DNA of 64,000 nucleotides from NCBI RefSeq assembly GCF_947496855.1, contig NZ_CANMED010000003.1, forward strand, positions 1 to 64,000, read 5' to 3'. The stretch comes from an uncultured Aquimarina sp. GTDB lineage: Bacteria > Bacteroidota > Bacteroidia > Flavobacteriales > Flavobacteriaceae. Each line of letters opens with the position of its first letter. Positions within the stretch are counted from its first letter, which is position 1. Shown here piece after piece: positions 53,071-63,000 of this stretch. The notes under the pieces are model-generated. The model did no database searches. It was not told the DNA's origin and saw nothing but the letters and a program-made list of their open reading frames with translations. The position numbers and the translations under genes are program-made.

Positions 53071-54429
53071 TTATCTAGTTTCTTTCTGTACTTTTATATC
53101 AATCAGGATATAGGAATCATCTCCATCTTCGACAAATTGATTAATCTTTATAGCTCCTTTTTCACCTTCTTGAGTTTTAAAAAGTATAATCCTCGGGGTC
53201 ACTGAATCACTAAAAGATAAATTATCATCTGACACTATTGTAAGATTATGAAGCAAGTTATCATCTTCCATTTCATCAAACTGCTGACTTGTTAATGCAA
53301 TCGGGCAATTACATAATTCTTGTGCATTTATAAAAACAGTTTTTTTAGGATTTTGAATACTCGTAAATGGAGTATTTGACAGTAGATCAGGACTAATAAA
53401 TTCATTTCTTATAAAAGTGCTATTAAGACCGTAGAAAACAATGTCTACCATCTTTTCGGTCTCTCGCGTAATCTGCTCTTTTGTATATACTTTACGTTCA
53501 GCAATACTAAAAAAGCTACCAATACTATTATTTTGATGCGCCGTATTAACGCCTAATTTTACATTCTTTAATTCCCTTAGATTTGTATTCCTGAAGAAGG
53601 TAATCCTTTGAGTTTTACTTTTAACTTCTTTTCCGTTTTCTGCAATTAATGTGATTTGTTGCTCTCCTACCTCATTAAAGATCAATTCTATATCTTTTTC
53701 ATTAGAGGAAGTGATAGTAGCTCCTTCAAAAGTCCAAGTATAGTCGGTTGCACTAATAGATGTATTAATGAATTTGACTTTAACAGGGATTTGATAATCA
53801 TCATCTTTAAAATCAATTTCAGAATTAAAATCTGCTACCAAATAAGGTAAAACTACAACAGTGGTATCCTTTGTATATGTTTCCCTTCCGTTACTTACTT
53901 CTAAAAAAATCTGATGCTCACCTGGTGTTTCGAATACTATTCCTTCAGGATTCTCTTCAGTAGAACTTTCGGGTTCACCTTCTTCAAATGTCCAAATAAA
54001 AGAATTTGCTCCCTCCGAATCATTGCGAATATTATAAGTTGCGGGAGGAAACAAATTATTTACACTCGTAGCTGTAAAATCAATTGTTACTGGATCATCA
54101 ATTTTAATCTCTAGTGTTTTGGTATCCTCAGATCCATCAATATTGGTGGCAGTAAGAGAAATAGTTTGCGTACCCTTTTCATTAAAAATTATAACTCCAG
54201 GATTTCTGTCCACTGACCTCGAAATATTTGCACCTTCAAATCGCCATTCATAATCATCCGCACCTTCGGTTCTATTAAAAAATATAATACTTACCGGAAT
54301 AGAATAATCGTTATTAATTACTTCATAATCAAAGTCTACAACAACTGGTACCGCTTCTTCTTTAAGGCAAGACAAACAAAAGAACATAAGGAGTATACAT
54401 CCGATTTTTTTCATTTGAAACATTTTCAT
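53071..54429 (-). CDS. PKD-domain lipoprotein
   Basis: A 452-residue lipoprotein: MKKIGCILLMFFCLSC (about 6-21 in this frame; lipobox LSC). Three PKD-like domains follow (about 30-110, 112-195, 197-280), each with the WxF/WRFEGA..S...PG.....G motif: DYEWRFEGANISRSVDRNPG, FIWTFEEGEPESSTEENPEG and YTWTFEGATITSSNEKDI. The C-terminal 170 residues are unique. The first codons overlap the upstream gene by four bases. It is likely anchored in the outer membrane and extends to contact the operon's other products. Confidence 0.87.
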   Translation of the reverse strand: MKMFQMKKIGCILLMFFCLSCLKEEAVPVVVDFDYEVINNDYSIPVSIIFFNRTEGADDYEWRFEGANISRSVDRNPGVIIFNEKGTQTISLTATNIDGSEDTKTLEIKIDDPVTIDFTATSVNNLFPPATYNIRNDSEGANSFIWTFEEGEPESSTEENPEGIVFETPGEHQIFLEVSNGRETYTKDTTVVVLPYLVADFNSEIDFKDDDYQIPVKVKFINTSISATDYTWTFEGATITSSNEKDIELIFNEVGEQQITLIAENGKEVKSKTQRITFFRNTNLRELKNVKLGVNTAHQNNSIGSFFSIAERKVYTKEQITRETEKMVDIVFYGLNSTFIRNEFISPDLLSNTPFTSIQNPKKTVFINAQELCNCPIALTSQQFDEMEDDNLLHNLTIVSDDNLSFSDSVTPRIILFKTQEGEKGAIKINQFVEDGDDSYILIDIKVQKETR

Positions 54430-57400
54430 TCAATTATCAATTTTCTTCTTGATGTACCTCTAGAAGTTTCTAATATCACTAAATACAATCCTGATGAAAG
54501 TGAGACTGAATTATCAAACAAGAATTCTACATTATTTGTTCCTTGTTTTTCATCCAGAATAGCTCCAGAAGTAAGATGAATGATTTTAACTGAGATATCC
54601 GAGGCATTCTCTAAAGTTATTTTAGTCTGAAATGTTCCAGTACTTGGGTTTGGATACAAAATAAATTCTTTTAAAAATCTGTCTGTTTCTGAAGAGTTAT
54701 TAGCAATTATAGCTGGTTGTACAATAATACTTTTATTAAAATCCTTATAACAATCTTCTACATGTGATCTTAAATTAATATCAAAGACTCCTTCTTCTTC
54801 AAAAATCAAAGTAAGCTCTTCGTCAGTTTCATTTAATACTCTGGTTCTTTCAGGTATGCTCCACTCTACCATATCACCAATAGGCTCACTAATATTAATC
54901 AATGTTACCTCTTGACCCACATAAGCTTGTGTAGCAATCAAGTAATGCGCATCGATTCCTTTATCTAAAAAATTTACCACGATAGTATCTTGATTACTAC
55001 AACCTAATCCATTAGTAACTTGGGCAGTATATACGCCAGATTCATTTAATAACACTTGACTATCTGTACTAAGAAAACCTCTATCGCTTGACCAAGCATA
55101 TACCGCTTCAGGATCATTTATTGTTACATCCAACGCTAAATTTTGTCCTTGGCAAAGAGTATATTTTTCTGGTAAATCAACAGTGACTAAAGCTGGGTTC
55201 TCTAACACAATTTCATAATAAGCTTTACAACGATTTTGGTCTACAATTTCTAGAGAATAGGATCCTGCGCTTAGATTATTAATCGAAGTAGTTGTAGCTC
55301 CTGTATTCCATAAATAAGTGTAAGGAGGTTCTCCTCCAGTAGCAGTAATTTCTATAAACCCATCAGCACCCGTATAACAGGTGGGTGCTATTTCATTAAT
55401 TGGATTAATAACTAATCCGTTAGGCTGTTCTATAACAACGCTACCTTCTATTACACAGCCTTTAATATCAGTAACATAAATCAGGTGTCTACCTGCTATA
55501 AGATTATCTGCTATCTGAGATGTAGCTCCATTGCTCCAATAATAATCATATGGAGGAACACCACCTGTTACTAAAGCACTTGCTGTAGCATCGGCTCCAT
55601 CAAAACAATTGATTTCAGTTTTTTCGAAAGAAATTGATAATTGTGTTGGCTGGGCTAAATAAAAAGTACTATCAACAGTCGCTGACAAAACATACTCTAA
55701 CGTTCCATCACTATTAGTTACCGCTCTATAATTCCCTAGAACAATCCCGTTTTTATCTGTAATATTTAGCGCATAATCTCCGTAACTCTGATTATTTATA
55801 ATACTATCATTTACTTCAATTTCAGTCCATACATTATCATTTCTCTTTTTCCAATTATAATAATATGGAAGTCGCTCTCCTCTATCATTTAAAGGTATAT
55901 TGTTATCTGGTAATGATTGATCATTTATATCATAAACAGCACCTCCGGTAACATGAGCAACTATTTGACCATCCTGAAATTGATCTGCAACGTTATATGG
56001 CACCTCAAAATCTCTACCATCATTAAATTCATTGTAAATATTACAAGAAACCAGATTCAACACTTCAAAAACAACTTCTATAGGATCTGGTTCCTGTAGA
56101 TTGAAGCTAATGTTATTTTCAAAACAACCTTTTTTATAGATAGCTTCGTCATAGTTCTTATCCGAAACCCATAGCGTATATATATCCGATTCAACAGAAT
56201 GTAGCGTTAGCACATATCCTTCATTATTGTCTAAAACCTCTGTAGTAACAGTATTTTGAATGATATCAGATGTATTTTTAAATTCGTACCTATAAGCCCC
56301 ATCTTCATAAGGAGTTCCTCCTGTGATTAAATACCTAATTTCGCCATCAGAAAAACCATTTGCAGTAGGTTCTTTATAAAAAACCTGTGTAACATTTAAG
56401 GTATTATCAGGTTCTGAAATTGTTTCGGTAACTACTGTTTTAGATACATCACTCTTAAAGTGTCCTGTACAATAATCAGACTCTATCTTTTTTCGTACTT
56501 GTATTTCATATTGGCTTGGCCGAAGATCGTGTTCAGCATGTTGATCTATACTATCAAAATCTTGCCAAACTAAAATAGTATTATTATCTGTCGGGGTTAT
56601 TGCATATTGAAATACGCCAGGGCGGCCTCCCTCTGCTGTAATTGTTATTACGCCGTCATTATTGTTACTAATTTCTGTATCTCCATCGTTACAACTAGAA
56701 TCTTTTACAGTTATATCAAATAATACCTGTGCAGGGTCTTCTATAATCACGAAATTAACAGGGTCTCTAACAATCGTGCTTAAAATTTCTCCATTAATGG
56801 TCATATTACCCCCAGCAAATTCAATCTGGTATTCACCTGCTTTAACTCCTTCAAAAGTGTAATGGTGGCTATTTGTGCCTTCTGTCACAAAAGTGGTAAG
56901 AATACCGCTAGTATATTTTACGCCTAAGTCATCTTTCAAGTTAATAGTTAACTTTTCTTGAAGAGAACTATTTAAATTTCTATCAAAAGATATTTTAACT
57001 TCTCCATCACCTTCAAAACAAACAGGATCAAATTTTTCTACATTTATAACTCTTGGAGCAGATGGATAATATGTAAAGGATATAGCATTTGATTCTTTGC
57101 AATCAGCATCTAGTACCAGCCGTATTCTCTTACCATAATCTGAAGTTCTTAAAAAATCTTTACCTTTAATTCTTAAAACCTTGTTACCGTTCTCTAAGAA
57201 AACATTTTGGTTGGAGATACCTCTATAATTTTGTTCATTTCCTACTTTGAACTTCCAATAATAACTATAGTTACTTAATAGATTATCTGGTACACTAACT
57301 GTTACATATTCTTCACTTGCTAAGTACAAAGGTTCATTAGGAGTTTGAATTTCTACTACAGGCTCTGAATTCACTCTGAGATTTCTCATATATACATATG

Positions 57401-57926
57401 CGGCATGATAATAAAATATGTCTCCGTAATATCTATCATCAGGCTGCCAAAAACCAGTATATCTTCTAGAGTAGCAAGCACCGTCGTACTCTACTTTAAT
57501 GACTTCCATCCCTCGATTTTTAAACTCATCGGTCCACCAACTATCTGGAAAATCATAAATTGCCCAACCCTTACACAACAATCTATCTACAAAATCATTA
57601 TCAATATGCACTTTTATAGGAAACTGATTTTTTGTAAACTCATGATCTCCTGTATTGTATTCAAAATTTCCTGTTTTTCCATTAGTATCAATTGTCTTAA
57701 GCCTATTACTGTTTTTATCAAGAAAACGAATCTCCTGCATTCCTTTATCACATACAGTAGTGCCAAAAAACCAAGGTCCATCTGTATATGATCTATTACC
57801 AGAAACTTTAAGCTTATAGTAAGCTTTGTTCCCCTGAGTAAGAGTTATTCCTTCTTGACTCCATACCTCTGAAAACAAGCACATTGCACACATTAGTAAG
57901 AGAATAATTTTTTTCATAACGAGCAT
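54426..57926 (-). CDS. Large surface protein with SprB-like repeats and T9SS domain
   Basis: A 1166-residue protein. The likely start is the second Met (MKKIILLLMCAMCLFSE, three codons in) with a signal ending VWSQ. The N-terminal 270 residues have no known domain. Several Ig-like/CNA-like stretches follow. Two SprB repeats are near 765-930 (FDGADATASALVTGGVPPYD, YTGADGFIEITATGGEPPYT, with WSNGATSQ and WNTGATTTS). The T9SS sorting domain is at about 1090-1166 (FILYPNPSTGTFQTKITLEN). SprB repeats occur in gliding adhesins. It is exported and probably displayed on the surface. Confidence 0.88.
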   Translation of the reverse strand: MLVMKKIILLLMCAMCLFSEVWSQEGITLTQGNKAYYKLKVSGNRSYTDGPWFFGTTVCDKGMQEIRFLDKNSNRLKTIDTNGKTGNFEYNTGDHEFTKNQFPIKVHIDNDFVDRLLCKGWAIYDFPDSWWTDEFKNRGMEVIKVEYDGACYSRRYTGFWQPDDRYYGDIFYYHAAYVYMRNLRVNSEPVVEIQTPNEPLYLASEEYVTVSVPDNLLSNYSYYWKFKVGNEQNYRGISNQNVFLENGNKVLRIKGKDFLRTSDYGKRIRLVLDADCKESNAISFTYYPSAPRVINVEKFDPVCFEGDGEVKISFDRNLNSSLQEKLTINLKDDLGVKYTSGILTTFVTEGTNSHHYTFEGVKAGEYQIEFAGGNMTINGEILSTIVRDPVNFVIIEDPAQVLFDITVKDSSCNDGDTEISNNNDGVITITAEGGRPGVFQYAITPTDNNTILVWQDFDSIDQHAEHDLRPSQYEIQVRKKIESDYCTGHFKSDVSKTVVTETISEPDNTLNVTQVFYKEPTANGFSDGEIRYLITGGTPYEDGAYRYEFKNTSDIIQNTVTTEVLDNNEGYVLTLHSVESDIYTLWVSDKNYDEAIYKKGCFENNISFNLQEPDPIEVVFEVLNLVSCNIYNEFNDGRDFEVPYNVADQFQDGQIVAHVTGGAVYDINDQSLPDNNIPLNDRGERLPYYYNWKKRNDNVWTEIEVNDSIINNQSYGDYALNITDKNGIVLGNYRAVTNSDGTLEYVLSATVDSTFYLAQPTQLSISFEKTEINCFDGADATASALVTGGVPPYDYYWSNGATSQIADNLIAGRHLIYVTDIKGCVIEGSVVIEQPNGLVINPINEIAPTCYTGADGFIEITATGGEPPYTYLWNTGATTTSINNLSAGSYSLEIVDQNRCKAYYEIVLENPALVTVDLPEKYTLCQGQNLALDVTINDPEAVYAWSSDRGFLSTDSQVLLNESGVYTAQVTNGLGCSNQDTIVVNFLDKGIDAHYLIATQAYVGQEVTLINISEPIGDMVEWSIPERTRVLNETDEELTLIFEEEGVFDINLRSHVEDCYKDFNKSIIVQPAIIANNSSETDRFLKEFILYPNPSTGTFQTKITLENASDISVKIIHLTSGAILDEKQGTNNVEFLFDNSVSLSSGLYLVILETSRGTSRRKLIIE

Positions 57927-57930
57927 ATTT

Positions 57931-60003
57931 CTAGTAGGTAACTTCTATAGACTTAGTTTGAGGAATTGTTCCTTCAGCAAAAATTGTTTTTAGAGTATAG
58001 GTATAGGTATTATCAGGGTTTATTCTGGCATCTACCAATTGATTAGTATTTGGGGGCACTTGTCTCCATAACATAGGTAATCCTTCATTTTTTGATCGAT
58101 ACACCAATACCTCTTTTACCGTATCTGGGATTTTTCTCCATGAAATGGTTATTCTTTTTTCCTCTCTATCTGCATACGCATCAAAGCCCTTTATTATTGA
58201 ACCGGCAGTAACCATATTGGCTGTTATCGTAAGCGGTGTAGTAGGTTCTGATTGTAATTTATTGGCATCTATTGCAAAAATTGCATATTTATATTTAAGA
58301 CCCGCTTTTATATTTTTATCAGTATAAGCAGTTATAGAATCTGTCTCAAAAATAATTCTCCATTCATCTTGATCTTGATTCGTAGTAAGCTCCTTTCGAT
58401 ATAAATTATGAGCAACTACATCTTTACTGCTACTGTTAATCCATTGTAAAAAAACACCATTTGCTGTAACCTTATAAGTCTCAAAAATTGGTGGTACTGG
58501 AGGTACTATATCTGGTTTTTTTACTTCTAATATTTTAGACAACTTGGATACATTATATTTATTATCTAATGCTACTACTTGATAAAAAACACTAGCATTC
58601 AATGATTTGACCTGTATAGTATCTATAAAAGTTGTTGCTTTTATAATATCCGTGCTAGTAGGTATGGTCTTTTCTTTTCTTAAGTTTGCTCTTCTTACGA
58701 TATATCCTCTTATATCTTTTTCTTCGTTTGCTTGCCAGGATAGTTTTACAATTCCTAACGAATCTATAGAAGCTTCTAATCCTGTAGGCGCAATTGGCGG
58801 AACAGAATCTACTTGCTGCACAAAATGCATTAACGAAGTAGTTTTTTGATTACTAAGTCCAATAGCATTCACTTTATAATAATTAGAAGCTTCTATCTTA
58901 TCTATAATAGTTGACCTATTAAAATTAGGAACATTCTTTTTTATTGTCACATAAGGACCTTCTGCTTTTGGCGCCCAATCAATAGTAAAACTTTTGATTT
59001 GCTTTTCGGCCTCTCTGTTAAATCTCCAATTTAATATCAAGTCACCAGATGACTGAAGACTATCCGATGTAATTTTTGGAATTGCTGTTAGTTTTTCCAC
59101 TCCTTTTACTGATACAATTTTAGACGGGAGACTTTTTTCTCCAAAAGCAGAAATACCAATAACTCTATAGTAATACGGTTTATAATTTACCGTAATACTG
59201 TCTACGTAAAAAAATTGTTTATTTGATGTTTCATCCTGACTAAAACTGACAAATGGTAAACCTCCATTAACTTCTTTAAAATGTAGACTATCTTCTGATT
59301 TTTCAACAGTATACGCTGTATATATAGATTTATATATTTCTTTATCCCAGCTTAGTGTTATTTTCTTATCCTCTGGTAAGGCATAAAGATCAATCGGTGG
59401 TGGCAGTACTTCTTCTTTTTCTGTATGAATTAGTTTTAGGCCCGTTTTTACATTGACATTTGGATCAACATTTTTAATTCTATATAAATATTCTGTCTTA
59501 GGTTCTACAGTAGTATCAATGTATCCTAAACCTGCAAGGTTAGCTGTCTCAAAATCCATATCCGCAGCTAGTAATACAAATGAAAATCTATTATCTAAAT
59601 CTTTTTTAATGGTGAACATACTTTCAATAGCGCTAGTGGTAGGTTTTGTGTCAATTGTACCATATAATAATTGCGCTACCATAGCTGCGTAATTATTATT
59701 ATCGGCTACTGTTTTCCATTCCTCTAATGCCTTAGGTTTTATAGTGTCTAGGATTTTTTTATCATAAGAAGGGGGCATCAGTTTTCCTTCCTTTTTTACC
59801 GTAATACGCTCAATTAAATATCCTTCTTTATTTAGTTTTTGCCAGATAATTGGGGTATCAGGTGCCCATCTTAGCTTGACTTGTTTTTTTTTATTTAATG
59901 CTAAAACTTTAATTGTAGGTATCACCTTTTTTTCCTGAGAAAACAGCTTAAAAGAAGTTCCTATAAAAATCGTAAATATGATGCAAAACGTTATTTCTTT
60001 CAT
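57931..60003 (-). CDS. Fibronectin type III repeat protein
   Basis: A 690-residue protein with signal peptide (KEITFCIIFTIFIGTSFKLFS, about 2-22). It is built from at least four FnIII-like domains: about 205-300 (DKKITLSWDKEIYKS), 310-400, 405-495 (GIVKLSWQANEEKDIRGYIV) and 500-595 (NGVFLQWINSSSKDVVAHNL), then a last one at 605-690. The N-terminal 200 residues contain an extra helical insertion. Ca-binding or catalytic motifs are absent. It lies between two giant surface proteins with only 4 and 12 bases to its neighbours. Confidence 0.87.
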   Translation of the reverse strand: MKEITFCIIFTIFIGTSFKLFSQEKKVIPTIKVLALNKKKQVKLRWAPDTPIIWQKLNKEGYLIERITVKKEGKLMPPSYDKKILDTIKPKALEEWKTVADNNNYAAMVAQLLYGTIDTKPTTSAIESMFTIKKDLDNRFSFVLLAADMDFETANLAGLGYIDTTVEPKTEYLYRIKNVDPNVNVKTGLKLIHTEKEEVLPPPIDLYALPEDKKITLSWDKEIYKSIYTAYTVEKSEDSLHFKEVNGGLPFVSFSQDETSNKQFFYVDSITVNYKPYYYRVIGISAFGEKSLPSKIVSVKGVEKLTAIPKITSDSLQSSGDLILNWRFNREAEKQIKSFTIDWAPKAEGPYVTIKKNVPNFNRSTIIDKIEASNYYKVNAIGLSNQKTTSLMHFVQQVDSVPPIAPTGLEASIDSLGIVKLSWQANEEKDIRGYIVRRANLRKEKTIPTSTDIIKATTFIDTIQVKSLNASVFYQVVALDNKYNVSKLSKILEVKKPDIVPPVPPIFETYKVTANGVFLQWINSSSKDVVAHNLYRKELTTNQDQDEWRIIFETDSITAYTDKNIKAGLKYKYAIFAIDANKLQSEPTTPLTITANMVTAGSIIKGFDAYADREEKRITISWRKIPDTVKEVLVYRSKNEGLPMLWRQVPPNTNQLVDARINPDNTYTYTLKTIFAEGTIPQTKSIEVTY

Positions 60004-60015
60004 TCAAAAAATCAA

Positions 60016-63000
60016 TTAATAATTAAATTCGAATAATGCATATGTTTTCTTAATTCCGCCCGGTAAAATGTAACTAAACCGTGTCTTATATTTTCCTTCT
60101 CGTATAAAACCGAATCTATTATCCAGAAACTGTAAGGCTTTAGCCTCGACATCTATATTATTATGATAATCATTACTTATATTAATCATGACCGTCTCAA
60201 AATCATCTCTATATACTTTAGGTAACATATACTTAAACGGAAAACTTTTTAATCGCCAATCTTCATCTGTATCATTTGAAATACTTGCCAAATAATTGGT
60301 CCTTACAGAAATTGCTTTAGAAGGTGCAACTCCCAATACATTAGTATCTCGATTGAAATCATATTTTCCAGCAATTGGATAATTATTATAAAGTAAAGGA
60401 GCAATATCCTGCTTAAAATATTCATCTTCTAAAGTTGCACTCGCTACTATCAGTGGTTTATTTTCAGAATAGTTATTCCCTTCTAGCTCTATTAAATCAA
60501 AACCTTCATCGTGTTGCTCAATGGTTGACCCTAAGTAAATTGCATCTACATAAACTTTTCCTATAAAGTTTTTATCAACTTTAATAGATTGCATTTTATT
60601 TCTAAATGTATTATAGCTACTAGAACTAAAATTGTATGTTAGTCGTTCTACCTCTGCATCTTCTCGTACTTGATTCTCCGCTCGATTATTTTTAATAGTA
60701 AATGTGCTTTCACTATTATTATCGATGTTGACAACATCATTGTTTTCAGCTACTGATTCACCTGTAGACTGAACAGCCACAGGTTTGCTAACCATTTTTA
60801 TGGTGTATTCTGTCTTTTTATTAACTCTCGGGATAGCATACGACAGTTCATTACTTGCATTATTGTACTGAATAGAAGTTTCTTCACTATCATTAGCGAT
60901 TATATCCAGGTATTTGACGCTAGTTTGCCATTGGGAGTTTTCAAATAAATAATCTTGCCCTTTTTTAAGCTTTAGATACCCTGTAGGATGTTCATTTCGA
61001 TAAAATAATTTTTGATCAACTACTGGATACGAATATTGTACATTAGATAATGGGATATAACTAGGCGCATCTCCCGTTGTGAATTTTAATAATCTTGTTT
61101 CTAAATACTCTTCTCCATTTACCTTGTATGTTCTAAAAACACCATCTGTTTTTTCTTGAAGCGCTACCTCTATTTCAATTGTTAATTCTTGATTAGGAGG
61201 TAAAATATCCAAAGATTCGAAAGTGATTTTGGTATTCATTGTATTCCAGGATAATTTCCCCTGAATATTCACATTATTAGCATCCTTAACAGTAAATGTT
61301 TTTACTTTTATTTTATAAGTTTTAGTTTCACTATTTACATCCGGAATTTCTATTGCAGTATTTGCTTCCATAGACAATGCTAGTTGCGGAGAGGTAAATA
61401 CATCAACGTTATCATCATTATCAGTAGGTGATACACTTGATATAAGTTCTACTCCCAATGCATTATCAGGAACAGGATTACATACTTGTCCTATGGTAAT
61501 ATCTTCATTTATTCTTCCTCTGATTAAACCTCCCAACACACTATAATTAGCAGCAAACCTTGCCTGAAACCAATTAGGATTTGGGCCTCCAAATTTACCT
61601 AGGAATGCACCTCCTCCTTCGATGATTGGAAACCTTCTATAATCGCCAAATACACTCACACCAATACCGAGTTCTCCTTGCATAAAAGCATACGCCTGTC
61701 CTGTAGCGTAAAAACCATCACTCCCTATTGGAGAAATGCCATTACAACTCATTTGATTATCATACTTTTTTAATAATACATCAATTCCTAATCCTGCAGT
61801 AAAACGGGCGTAAAGTGGCCCTAATACTAGGTTACCTGTATCAAACTCATACGCTAAACCAAAAGCTGCACCTGTTCCTGCTGCTAATTGATCTTTGTAT
61901 TTATTTTGTTGCTCTTCTAATACACGGAGTTTATCCCCTAAAATGTTTAAAACCCTATACGGTGGAGGAATAGCTTTTGGTAAATTTTGTCCGAGCATTA
62001 CATACCCAGAATAATCTAGTCTAAAATCTCCATATCCTGAGGAAAGTCCCATTCTATTAAGAGGATTTCCAAAATGTGCAAACCATCTTTCCTGATTAAT
62101 CTGAATAATCCCTTCTACTGCCTTTTTTGCTCTTCCTTTCCCTATAATTAATCCATCTGCTATGTCTGTATATACATCTAAATAGGTATAAAATGCTTTA
62201 TTTTCGAAATCTAACTGCCCAAATAAATAAGCGTCTACTCCATCAACATCAGGCATAGATTGAATTTCGGTTACATCCGTACCTGCTTCTTCTTCAGAAA
62301 TTCTTTCTGACAGAGACCTAGTATCTCTTACTTCATTATTAGTTGCATTATTATGTATTCCTCGTTCATCTCTTCCATTATTATCTGTGGCATTTCCTAA
62401 AGTTCTATTTTCACCTTCTCCTTCATAAGCTTTTAATTGTTTAGATAATTGATTCTTTAAAAACATATTTGGATTATCTAGTTTATTAAGTCCTCTAGCC
62501 TGTCCTATAAAAGAAAGACTGTTTATACCTCCGTTTTTATTAATATTTAATTCGGCACCTGCTCCACAGCGCATTAAATTATCTCCTCCGTGATGCCAGA
62601 ATACAATAAACTTAATTCCAAAATGCCCCATTGCAGGCTCGTAAGAAAAACCAGAGGGTGAGACTTTAGAACTAGCATTACCAGCATCCATTCTCCTTCT
62701 CATATTATTGTATATCCCACCTCCAAATCCATTAACTGAAAAAGCACCCTTAGGCAATGTAACCGTTGATTTATTAAATAATTTTTGAGGGAATTCGGCA
62801 GAGAAATCTACATACCAAAATGACGCATCTTCAGCAAATAATACTTTAGACTTAATTCTTAAGTTGGTATTACTATTATCTTCTTCGTAATTCTGTTCTG
62901 TTTTTTTTCGTTTAGAATCTGTAAAATCTATTTTAATTTCCCCATCACCTGCAAATGCATTTCCGTAGATTGAATCTCCATAAGTTCTTTTTACAAATGC